Below are positions 25,701-36,693 of a stretch of 64,000 bases of DNA, in pieces. This DNA is from Nemopilema nomurai. Lineage: Eukaryota > Cnidaria > Scyphozoa > Rhizostomeae > Rhizostomatidae. The notes under the pieces were generated by a model that was not told the origin of the DNA, ran no database searches, and saw only the letters and a list, made by a program, of their open reading frames with translations. The stretch spans positions 145,822 to 209,821 of the forward strand of contig ML133494.1 in assembly GCA_003864495.1 (NCBI GenBank), given 5' to 3'. The position numbers were made by a program, and so were the translations under genes. Position 1 is the first letter of the stretch. Every line of letters begins with the position of its first letter.

Positions 25701-26650
25701 AAGATTATTGTAATAACCGATCACTTAGTGTATGGTTCTATAGTTGATGAATTGGTGCTATAAAAACAGATGAATCTTTTAGATAGGTCTCCAAGACAGA
25801 AAACAGCTTCTTGCTCATAAACCTGGATTGCATTGGAAGACGACAAACAGCAGAGATGACTTACAGCTACAACAACATAACGAAGTGGCCTTCCTACAAT
25901 TTCTATGAATTGATAATGGATCTGTCAACTTGTGACGTCATTCTTGCTTGCTTGCCTCTAAATATCATGGTTGCCAGTTATCATGCTTGACGAATCGTAG
26001 CAGAACATGTGCCATACCAATGGCAAAGGGGGTGCATTCTACTACAATTTCTTCCCCTTACAACCAGGATACGGCCGAGGGGGGATACGGTATCGGGGTA
26101 AAAGAAATTCAAGATCGCTTGGATTCTTTATAAGACGTTGTATTTACTTCTCGGCTTATATCTAAGGGGAAATTAGGCAAGACTAGCGAGGCGTGTCCAT
26201 TAGAATCTTTCTTGAAGATGCTTTATCGCGCTCAAGTGAAAGCAAACACGTTGAAAAGTGAACACAAGAAATGTTACGAACTTTCAAGATAGTCGTCGGT
26301 AAAGCTTTTAGAAAGTTGAACATTTGCGTATTCAAGAGTGAATTAACATTTTGCAAATGATACAAAAAATCTATTTCAAATTTACTTAAAGATGTGTACA
26401 TTTTCAAGACTATGTTTAAGTGTTTTGCCTAGAGATTGAAAACGAGGAAGGTAGATATCTGATTTGGATAGGATTGTGAGCCTGGAAGACCTAGCAAGAT
26501 GTCGCAGAATTAACGCATCTTTCGTAACAAACAACAGGTAAGAATTCGTCGCAGAAGAGATAAGAATAACAAATGCAACGAAATGCCAAGAAGTGCCAAA
26601 GCGAAGTCCACAGAATGAACATCAAGAATAAAACAGGAATGTTATATCTA
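22730..26650. other. gene-free stretch
   Basis: Only short open frames without family resemblance. No repeat stands out. Nothing supports a gene here. Confidence 0.4.
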
Positions 26651-26651
26651 T

Positions 26652-26815
26652 TAGGTACATCTGCGAGGTTCATCTGTGTGGTACACCCAAGACGTACAAC
26701 AAGTGGTGCGCCTAAATGGTACATGAAAATGGTACACCTGATTGGTACATCTAACAGGTACGCTGAGAGGTGCGCCTAAGTGGTACATGTAAATGATACA
26801 CATTAGTGGTACAAA
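26652..26815 (+). repeat. degenerate minisatellite (GGTACA-based)
   Basis: Units of about 18-22 bases with the core AAGTGGTACATG / AGGTACATCTG / GTGCGCCTAA repeat imperfectly about eight times. Confidence 0.6.
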
Positions 26816-27048
26816 GTAGGCTTTGAGACTTCATTACCTTGGTGTTTCCTGGCCAAGATGATACCATATGTCAACAGTGGGAATGAGACCAATGATAATG
26901 TTAATGATGATGATGTGATGGTGATATACTCCAGTGTATGCATAGTCAATTGAATCTCGCCATTTAAACCCTCTTCATCTATTTTCAGGTCAAATGATCC
27001 ATACTGACGAATAACTATACTAACTTATAACTAAAATAAACCCAAAAA

Positions 27049-27836
27049 GACTTGACCTAATTTGACCTGACCTGACCTAGCCTGATACGACCCGACATGA
27101 CTTGACCCGACATGAAATGACCCGGCATGGCTCGACCTGATATAATAGATCCAACAAGACTTGACCTAATTTGACCTGACCTGAGCTAGCCTGGTATGAC
27201 CCGACATGACTTGACCCGACATGAAATGACCCGGCATGGCTCGACCTGATATAATAGATCCAACAAGACTTGACCTAATTTAACCTGACCTGACCTAGCC
27301 TGATACGACCCGACATGACTTGACCCGACATGAAATGACCCGACATGAAATGACCCGGCATGGCTTGACCTGATATAATAGATCCAACAAGACTTGACCT
27401 AATTTGGCCTGACCTGAGCTAGCCTGGTATGACCCGACATGACTTGACCCGACATGAAATGACCCGGCATGGCTCGACCTGATATAATAGATCCAACAAG
27501 ACTTGACCTAATTTGACCTGACCTGACCTAGCCTGATACGACCCGACATGACTTGACCCGACATGAAATGACCCGGCATGGCTCGACCTGATATAATAGA
27601 TCCAACAAGACTTGACCTAATTTAACCTGACCTGACCTAGCCTGATACGACCCGACATGACTTGACCCGACATGAAATGACCCGACATGAAATGACCCGG
27701 CATGGCTTGACCTGATATAATAGATCCAACAAGACTTGACCTAATTTGGCCTGACCTGAGCTAGCCTGGTATGACCCGACATGACTTGACCCGACATGAT
27801 ATGACCCGACAAGACTTGACCTAATTTGACATGACC
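27049..27836 (+). repeat. 109-bp satellite array with higher-order pattern
   Basis: Seven units starting GACTTGACCTAATTT at 27049, 27158, 27267, 27391, 27500, 27609 and 27733. The spacing is 109, 109, 124, 109, 109 and 124; the 124-bp units carry an extra 15 bases (a repeat of CCGACATGAAATGA). Units 27391-27732 form a 342-bp block whose pattern partly matches the block before it. Within each unit, short TGACCTGAC / TGACCCGACA words themselves repeat at about 10 bases. Confidence 0.9.
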
Positions 27837-27839
27837 TCT

Positions 27840-30800
27840 CAATGCCCCTTTATCAAAATTCGCGTTGGTTTGACGGTTTTGTATGTTTTTTATGTTGGTG
27901 ACATGACCTTATTTTCAGGTTTACAAGCAAACGTGAAGGAAAATTTTCTAAGCATACGCTATTCAAGCATACGCTGGACAGCATACTTTGAAATAAGCGC
28001 GGCAATGATAGAATCAAAGTTTACAGATTCATAAGACAAAGATACCTAGCTGATACCAAGAGATAAAAGATTGATAGACAAAACAAAGCGTGGAGTCTAA
28101 TCGGAACCAAACAGATGCTAGATTTGATTGAGAGATTCAGCCAATACCCGGAAGACCCCATACTGGTTTTGCAATATATTTGTGCGTCTGCCAAGCGCCT
28201 GTCATAGAATATCAATTTGCATATGATTCGAAAATCAAACAGTTCCCAATGCTTTAAACCTTATTGCAATCGAAAGAAAAAGGTTTAGTCTGTTAATGTC
28301 ATTTTGTAGGAAGGTTTAGTAGTAATTTCATTGCAAGAAATGATTATGACAAAGTTTTGAGTTGATAATGAGAAAGGTTTGAATAACATAAACTGCAGCC
28401 GAAGGAAGATTAAAATTTTTCTGGATTCTTGGTGGAGATTAAAGTATACTAGCGCTTTAGTAATAGAGACTTCGTTTAGAACAAGGAGTATGATAGGTAC
28501 TGCAAGAAAACAGCACCAAATAGAAGAATATTCATATTTTATAAACAAAATCGTATATGTTAAAAATTGAAGACAAAGACAATGTTAAGACGAAGTTAAA
28601 TTAAAAAAAAGAGAAATTGGCTGCAGATTCGGGGAGACCTGCTTGGCATCTGTCCGGAAGGGAAAGTATACGTTAATCCTTGCAGAAGGCTGGACGATTA
28701 AACAATCACGCTTTTGGAAGAAATCTCAATGTACAGTGTCAGAATGTCCCAAAAGCCCGACATGCAAAATACAACGTACAAAAGGGCCAATACATCTACT
28801 TGAATAGTGAAGAAAATTGGAACCATGTAATATAGAATATATAGTCGCACTGTATATCAAACAGATTTTGATGGCGCAAGTAAAAAACATGACAATAGCT
28901 CTTAATTGCTGTGCAAACACCGATTAAATTTGTATATTTGAATTCTTACTTGAGTGGGTCAAAGTGAACTTGATGGCTTTCTCTTGAGAAGAACCCTGAT
29001 CGGATGGCTCAATGTGCCAGAATTTGTCTCGCTTTATAGGCCCTTTAGATGTTTATATGACACATCACAATAATGTTATCTTAATGAGACAAAAACCGCA
29101 TGCTTACATGAAAAACACTTGATTTCATAAGACTTATTTCGCAAAGAAAACAAAATCGGTATTCCTATTGAATGCAATGCTGGATTTTGTTAATTTTGGC
29201 TAGAAATAGAGATTTTTCAGACGATTGCGTCAATTTTTAATCAGGAGCAATGCGGGAGCTTATCAAAACAAATAAATTCCTATGTAGAGAGTTATTCTTA
29301 TCCAAAAATTTGCTCCGAATCTATCGACAGACAACGTCTGAATGGCATGTCTTTTTTTTATTTCAGAGATACGACGTTGGAGAGGGGATTGATTCTGTTT
29401 TCAACCTGCATGTGTTGACAGAGCCAAAGGTTTTGACTATGGTTTCACCTCTCAGATTTGCACAGATGTACTTATTTCACAACTGATTAATGAGGATATT
29501 CTTTTAATAGAAATAAAATCAGGCAAAATGTTTATTTGAACTTTAAAAAGAAATATAGCAGACTGTTCGAGGCTAAACTACTTATGTTCAAAGTGTCAGT
29601 TGAATATCTGTCCAATAATTATTCGGAATAATTTCTAGATAAATCTTTCTTCAGCGCAGAAAAGTTTCAGGTATTCCATATAATATCCAAAAGACTTTGA
29701 CATTGTGGGAAATTTCCCTTCAAATTATTTTTTGCTTAGATATCTCATGAAATCCATATCAATTCTTGCCAAATTAGAATTTTTCATCAACTTTGTCTAG
29801 AAACTGTCTCATCCAATATGCATATTTGGTTTTTCTTTCTGGCAAACGCCAGTTATTTTAGCCTTTTCCTCATCTAAAAGCCTATGGTGGTATCATAGAA
29901 ACATCCGATAAATCAAAAGTTTAAAAATAAAACCTACAATCAAATCAAGAGAATAAAGTAAGAGTAACCCAGCAGGCAAACTACGCCTAAATTTAAAAAG
30001 GAAGGTTCAATAAAAGCCACTAATGGCGAATTCTTGCCAAGACTTTCAACTTAAAATTAATTTAAAAAATAAAATTCATAGAAAAATTCTATTGCCTTCT
30101 ACGCCTTGACAACAGCGAATGTTTTTTTTTGGAACTCAATATCTGGTATTATTTTAATGAAAGATTGTGTAATGTACCCTGTACCAAAAAAAATTGCCTT
30201 TTATTCTGGTATTTAATTCTGTTATCAAAAACAACATACCTTTTATATTGATTAATAATACGTCAAGAGGGTAATCCTCAAAAACACGAACGTCATCATC
30301 AAATTATTCTTAACATAATAAGAGATAAAATAGTATATTTAAGTGTGACTGGTTCTGAAATTAACTAAAACAACAGTGCTTACAGCAAATTTAGTTCAAG
30401 CTGTTTTAAACATTAAAGCAGAAATACATGAGCTTGTGTTCACTATGCTCAACAACTGATTTATGCCAAAAATACAAACTCGTGATAATCTGTGTTTTCA
30501 TCTATTTATGTTCTTCAAGGAAATGCATAGCGAAGTCATTTGTAAAAAGACTCTCTAGCAACGGACAATTTCTAATTTTTTGTGTTACCATTTCTGGCAT
30601 ACTTAGTAAAGCAATTATCAGAAAAACTGCTTTCTTATGAATACGAAGCTAAACAAATATTTAGATATTGATCAATCTTTGTAAAAAAAACCTTGTTACA
30701 AATTAAAATAGTCTAGGAGTCTCGAAACTATTGCAGTAAATTTTAGAATAAGTATGGTTTGGTAATCAGATGATTCAAAAAGTGAGAGGATTGCAAATAT

Positions 30801-31430
30801 TATAATGCAGGTAATAAGGAAACCCGGATGCTTTTCCTTAAGTACATGCCAGAGTAGCGAGCCTCACTGTGCTATTACCATGCTTAAATATTATATTTGA
30901 GATCAAAGATAATAAGTAGTCGCGTGAGAAAAATACGTAAAAAGTACCATTGGTTTCACAATAAGCTGTCTATGCGTTCAAACTTATACAAATTTTTGAC
31001 AATTATAGCTTGATAGTATCTTCTCGAGAAATTTTTCAGAAAACTAAATTCATCTTAAGACACAAACTGCACGACAAATGTCAAAGAATTCTTACTGACC
31101 AAGGATGATTCTGAGTAAATAGCAAAGATAAATTATAATGGTGGAAGTCTCAAATGTTCTGGCGAACATTTCAATCTTGACAAAAGAAATAAAAAACAAA
31201 AGTGTGGCGAAGGCGAAATTTTTAATTTTGAAGGATGTCCTTAAAAAGCTCATTAGCATTTCTGTCTTTGACGCCAAAACGTTAAAATAGAATATCTCGA
31301 AAACCAAAAAAAGTGTTTAGCTTCATAGGCACATTAAATTTCCACATGTCTCCAAATTCAATAGATCCATCTGTTCAGGTTGTTTACCATTTCTTGTGAC
31401 TTCTCCCACGTCCTGATTGCTCCTTTTACG
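27840..31430. other. gene-free AT-rich stretch
   Basis: No recognisable coding frame, RNA gene or clear repeat. The open frames are short and without motif. Confidence 0.4.
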
Positions 31431-31494
31431 CACTGCTTTATCACATGGTTTAAGATGCCCTTTGTTTAACCAATTTATTCAATGTTTTTTCCCG

Positions 31495-31680
31495 CCCGTT
31501 AATTAACACTGAAGATGACTCTGGGTAGAGTCGAAACGTTTATATGTCACCTATTGGATATGTCTAACGCCTGATTCATATAACGGATTATGTCACCAAA
31601 TGGATTTGTGTTATCATATTTGTCTAACACCTGATTTATATATCATCTAATAAATTGACTTTAACACGAAGTTGTCGACT
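31495..31680 (+). ncRNA. hammerhead-like motif in a probable retroelement relic
   Basis: The order of conserved boxes matches a hammerhead ribozyme: CTGAAGA (31509-31515), a 6-bp stem GACTCT/AGAGTC closed by GGGT (31517-31532), GAAA (31533-31536), a short C...G stem and then the cleavage-type GTC (31546-31548). One extra T at 31516 sits between CTGAAGA and the stem, which the classical core does not have, and a convincing stem I is not visible. The trailing sequence repeats GTCTAACRCCTGAT twice. Such boxes are known from Penelope-like elements. Activity is doubtful. Confidence 0.35.
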
Positions 31681-31689
31681 ATCTCAACA

Positions 31690-33950
31690 ATATGCATCTT
31701 TTATTCGTCGTTGTACTGCTTATAAGTTCATCAACAAGCTGCCATTTCCAAAGTCACAATTTCTTATTACAGATGCTCAATGGCATTAGATGACTACCTG
31801 GTGGGACTTTACATTATGGCATGCCTTTGGTGCAAAAAGACATTTGCGAGGAACAAGAAGAAGCCATTTCAAAGAAATAAAGGCAAATCGATAGACGTTC
31901 CTGAAATGTTCTGCAGTATCAAACAATTGCTAGAGCATATTGGTTTCAATGACAGTTTGACAATCAACATGAGAACCACAAGGCTAATGAAAGAGTCAAA
32001 TGCACGCTAGGTTCTTTACGGCTCTGGATTATTTGGAACTAAAAATATGGAAAGAAAGATTAAGAACCAAAATAAGAACTGTCAAAAAGGGTGCCGAATA
32101 TTAGATGTTTAAATACGAGCACGATAATATGAAGAAATTGCTTCAACGATTCATTGTTATTGTGAGTGATATTTCGAGGGCTTCTATTTTGACCCAATAT
32201 TTATAAGTTGGTAATTATCATTTGTCTATAGTTTTAGGTTGTCCAGTAAATTGAAAAAGATTGCCGCAGCTCTTCCAATTACACAAGCTTAGTATTGCTA
32301 ATGAGAAAGAAGGCTTTTCGTGTAGTTTATAAACATCGTCTGATTTCTCTGAGTTTCCATGACAGCTTGTACGTCATTGGGCAATTTCCAAATGCTGGTA
32401 ACACCATAAATACGCTGTGAACGAATGCTGTACTTGTCAAACATACGAGATATCTTTCCGGGACGTAAGTAAAATGAAATTTCTTTATATAAACATTACA
32501 CTTAATGTTTGATTTTATACTAACGAAGCAAACATTGAAACATTTTCAAGGCTGCAGATTTTTTTTAAATACTTATAATCATTTGAATTTTTTGTGTAGG
32601 CAGCATTTAATACATATGGTAATTTTCTGAAGATTGGTCGAATTTTGGTAGAAACAGGCTTGTATAGGCCAAAAATTTATTCTATCCTTTGTACTTCTTC
32701 CATAAATGGGCATGATTAAAGGTACTAATTTCTTGGAAAGTGATCTAATCACAAAACAGGTTATCAGAGGTATAAAACATTGACTGTATTTTCTTCTAAT
32801 TTTCTTGTCGATATGTACTGCTCTACGTGCATTTGTTATTAAGCACCATACAATGGGCAACCCACATCATTTAATATATATATTCTAGTGATAAAAGCAA
32901 TAGTGCGCTTAAAGTTTCTTTGCACAAATAAACTTTTAACTCCGCACCCTTTCTATCCCAGTTGCCTTCTCTTCCATTGATGTGATACCTTAACAAATTA
33001 CATCGCTGATCTAAATCAACACGTGATCGTGCGACCCATTATTTTTTCGCGCCAAAATCTTAAGGCTAACTTGACACCACGTTGGTGTGACCACCTCCGC
33101 GTCCGATGATTTCGAAATCACGAGCAAAATTGCCTTGTCAATGCGAGCCTCAGAAAACTTCGATGTAAATAATCGCTTATATATGTCTATGTTATTACGT
33201 AAATGACTGTTAATGTTTTTATTCGTTATTTCGCATTAGTTTTTATTCGCGTATGATTTGACAAAGCGGCTTCTTAAGTTTGATACATCATTCGCATGAT
33301 TTTGTAGCCGAAATATCTGTTTCATTAAAGCGGCTATAAATCGGCTAGTTATCTTCAAAAACACTTGCCAATGTCGGGGATAAGCCGGTGAGGGGACGTA
33401 GGGATGGGGGCGTCAAACACCCCCCCCCCCTATTGTTTGGAAAACAACCGGAAAGATGGTCATGGATTGCGAGCTTAACGTTAATTGGGAATTTTGACCA
33501 ACTTTGAAACTATTAAACGAATTTTCTGTTTAGAAAATGTTGGTCAAAAAGTATAATTGGTCACTCTCTTTTCTGAACGACCCCCTCCCCTCCCCCGACC
33601 TAAATGGTCTAGGCCCATTACTGGTGAATGTGAATATTTTGCTTTGATTCAGTATTTTTGAGATTCAGTTTTGCATTACACATGAAACCTTGAGTAACTT
33701 CTATATGACATGAACATGTACAACTCTGGTATCAAGCATTTTATGACAGACAGCTAATAATTATCTTCGTGACCATATTTATGTTTCAGACGCATAGCGA
33801 AGCTTGGACAAGCCACGTAAACATTCAAATGGCTAGATCGATTGTATGAATGCCGAGAACCACTGCAGAAAGTATAGTGAGACATTTATTATAACAGAGG
33901 GAGAGCTGAGATATATTTTATAACGAATATACTAATAAAGATTCCACAAA
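31690..33950. other. non-coding region upstream of Ch3
   Basis: No gene is recognised. At 33492-33552 the 11-base ends TTTTGACCAAC and GTTGGTCAAAA form an inverted pair. C-rich runs flank it (33419-33430 and about 33580-33600), probably a degenerate repeat. Confidence 0.35.
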
Positions 33951-35342
33951 ATGAAGCTTAAAGAATCTCTGGTTGATATAAGTATGCACTGGTTTGGCAA
34001 AATCTTGACTACAAATTTAAAGATTTTCAGACTCTTTTGGATAGGCACCTTTCTGGCACACATACTTCTACTCCTTTCCATGACCGGAAAAGATCTTTCT
34101 GAATACTTGAAATTTCCCATTGTCAATAGAGAAGACAACATATTTGCCTCTGAGCTAGTATTTCCTTCAGTAACGATATGTGGACCACTTGTAAGTAAAA
34201 GAAAACTGAAAGAAAACGCAGAGGCATTCAATATAACTGTTGATTTTGATGAAGGCTCCGCTGCTCTCGGCCAACAAAGGCACATTCGCAAGGAGAGCAT
34301 CTTGAAGAAGCTGCAAAATAAGACAAATCTTCTGAAAGTGGCTCCAGATAAAGCATCATTCTTTCTTACAAACTTGAATGGATCGTGCATGAAGAGTGAC
34401 GCCCAGGAATGCAACATGACATCAGATATTGAGAGGACGCTGGTTTTCAACAGAGGATACTGCTACAAGTTGAACCCCCGTGGGACATTCAGGCAAACTG
34501 CTCCAGGGGCTCAGGGGGCCATCACTGTGACCCTATTTCTCAACGTTTCCGATATTCTGCCCTGGTTTGAACACGATGTCGGGGATGCTGTTGATGTGCT
34601 GGTGGACAATCACGAAGAATATCCGTTTGGTACCAACCCAGTTCTTGCTAAAGTTGGGGCGATAACAAATATCGTGTTGCGAAGAAAAGAGATAATCAGA
34701 AAAGGATGGCCATTTGTGTCAAACTGCACGGACAGAGACAGTGATAAAACCTATTTCCCTGGCGCTTATTCCGTTCTAAACTGCAAGAAAAGCAACATTC
34801 TGTCAAAGATCACAGAAATGTGCCGAAATTTTGACTTCTTCACAAACGTTTTCCTACCAAAAGAAAAACGAAGGCATTTTACAAATGAAGAAAGCCAAGA
34901 TGCCTGCTCCTTTGAGAAATTCGAAAGGATGAATAGCGATGATTCAGACGATTGTCAACAGCCGTGTCATGAAATCAAGTTTGAAACATCATTGTCACAC
35001 TCTGAATGGCCCTCGACAGCTAATATACCGACCCACAAAATGCTGTTTTCGACAGCACTAGGCCTAAACTCCAGCCAAATGACCGAAGAGTTTATTCGAA
35101 GAAACTTTCTGAAACTCCGAATTTATTACAGCGGTTTGAAGTATAGCAGATTCAGCGAAGATCCCGCGCATCTGCTCGGAAACGTGTTTGGAAATATTGG
35201 GGGCTACATGGGGTTGCTAATGGGGGCCTCGATTGTTTCCTTAGTAGAGTTGGTGGTAATGTTGAGTCACAAGATGCTCGCAATGGTTGCAGAAGTAAAA
35301 ACCAGAAGAAATGATTTAGAGACAACAGGTTCAATTCAGTAA
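33951..35342 (+). CDS. divergent DEG/ENaC channel subunit (Ch3)
   Basis: Single exon, 463 aa, ATG at 33951. It has TM1 (about 25-45), VTICG (C77), the finger pair C146/C154, GYCYK (C171), LPWFEHDVGD, VSNC (C259), the palm, YYSGLKYS, GNIGGYMGLLMGAS (GAS at 425-427) and TM2, so the fold and pore are complete. It is the outlier of the array. The HG gating motif reads HW (residues 13-14). The cysteine equivalent to ASIC1 C313 is N282, and its known disulfide partner (C360) is D333. YSKWPS is changed to HSEWPS. The frame is open with no stop, so these are not signs of plain decay. It stands alone, more than 5 kb from the next channel gene. It may be a modulatory or poorly gated subunit; that is inference. 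Confidence 0.92.
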   Translation: MKLKESLVDISMHWFGKILTTNLKIFRLFWIGTFLAHILLLLSMTGKDLSEYLKFPIVNREDNIFASELVFPSVTICGPLVSKRKLKENAEAFNITVDFDEGSAALGQQRHIRKESILKKLQNKTNLLKVAPDKASFFLTNLNGSCMKSDAQECNMTSDIERTLVFNRGYCYKLNPRGTFRQTAPGAQGAITVTLFLNVSDILPWFEHDVGDAVDVLVDNHEEYPFGTNPVLAKVGAITNIVLRRKEIIRKGWPFVSNCTDRDSDKTYFPGAYSVLNCKKSNILSKITEMCRNFDFFTNVFLPKEKRRHFTNEESQDACSFEKFERMNSDDSDDCQQPCHEIKFETSLSHSEWPSTANIPTHKMLFSTALGLNSSQMTEEFIRRNFLKLRIYYSGLKYSRFSEDPAHLLGNVFGNIGGYMGLLMGASIVSLVELVVMLSHKMLAMVAEVKTRRNDLETTGSIQ

Positions 35343-36690
35343 ATCGTTTGCCTATGCGAGATGAGACTTAAACGACTTAAAATGACGCATATACATAAAG
35401 AGAGTGAGCCGAAAGTTCTAACAGCACCATTTTAACTCATAATGAGATGTTCCATACACCTTCTTAAACGTGGCGTGTTCATTTACATCGTCGATACAGC
35501 ATTTGGCATGAACGATCAACAGGCAACTGCTTGTTAGGCCCTACTAGAAGGTTAACATCCTTCTATGCACATGCGTGCAAGAAAATGGGCCTAACAGATT
35601 CGAACAAGTAGATCTAGGCAAAAGAGTCGAGCCAAGACATCGCGCTGCACTGAAAGTAAACACACTGTATTCAAATATTTAGCGGATGATATTTAGAACT
35701 TAATGCCGAACTTTGGCGTAAAAGATTAAGCAACATTTCGACCATTCACTTGATGTAAATATCTTTACTTCTGCAATAGCAACCCATAATGTTTTTGCCT
35801 CACTTCCTCTCAATGGCTGTTTCGTACTATAAAGGTACAGAACATCGAAGCCATAATTTCACAGCAAATATAAAGCCATTTTTGTACGACAGTATATACA
35901 AAGGTCTGAAATTGCAAAAGACCCTTAGTATTACTAGACAGTTGCGAACCAAAAACCACGTGACATGGTCAGAGAAGCCTGGATGTTATTCTGACCAATC
36001 AGTTATTGTCTCTACATAGAACGGGGGTTCACATTGCAATGTAGACATACTCCAAAAATCCTAGATGAAAAGTTGACCTGGCATTTTAAGTGACTTGAAA
36101 ACTTCCACCAGAAATTGTTTTTCGCGATCTATGATGCTGCTCTTCAGAATAACCGATATTAACACAAGAACCTTGTTGGGGAGACGAGATTGCGGCTCCA
36201 TTGTTCAGAACAAAGCGTAAGTGGTTCGTCCGAACCAATTAGCTACGAGGAGTAGGTACGCACGCGCATTAAACCTGCTGGAATAATAACGTATTCTCAA
36301 GTTTCCCGCTGTATCTTCGTTGTTTATTTTTTCAAACTTCCCTCTTTTGCCTGTCTGGCGCAAAATGCAAAGTACGCATGCGCATCTACTCCTTTCACGG
36401 GGGCTACCTAAATTTCGGACTTACCCTATCTCGCCTCCCCAACAAAACCATTCATTTAAGTATTTATGGAAGCTTTTGAGTTTGCCAACCCAGAATTGCA
36501 AAACTTTGTTTTGTCTGGGTAAAATCAGCTCGTCAAGTTCCTTCAGTCTTTTAAAGGTATGACTGATTGCTGATTGCCTCAAAACTCATAATCACTAGTT
36601 GGTTATTTTACAACTTTTGTATATTCTGAGGAATTTCTGGAGAAATATATGTGATGTCTAGGGAAAAGCTTTTAAATTCATGTAGAAACT
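35343..36690. other. non-coding stretch after Ch3
   Basis: No recognisable gene. On the minus strand, 36420-36545 reads as a short protein-like segment (LKELDELILPRQNK...), but its phase does not join the exons further right. Confidence 0.3.
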
Positions 36691-36693
36691 CAC

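Noticed and set aside
23065..27040. Search for a CRISPR array, operon or prokaryotic gene features
   Set aside because: The window has spliced genes, SINEs and poly(A) signals; no spaced direct repeats or dense coding were seen, so prokaryotic systems are not expected.
31773..32010. Exon-like segment MALDDYLVGLYIMACLWC after a TTCTTATTACAG acceptor
   Set aside because: It faintly recalls a receptor transmembrane segment, but there is no supporting second segment, no family motif and low complexity follows.
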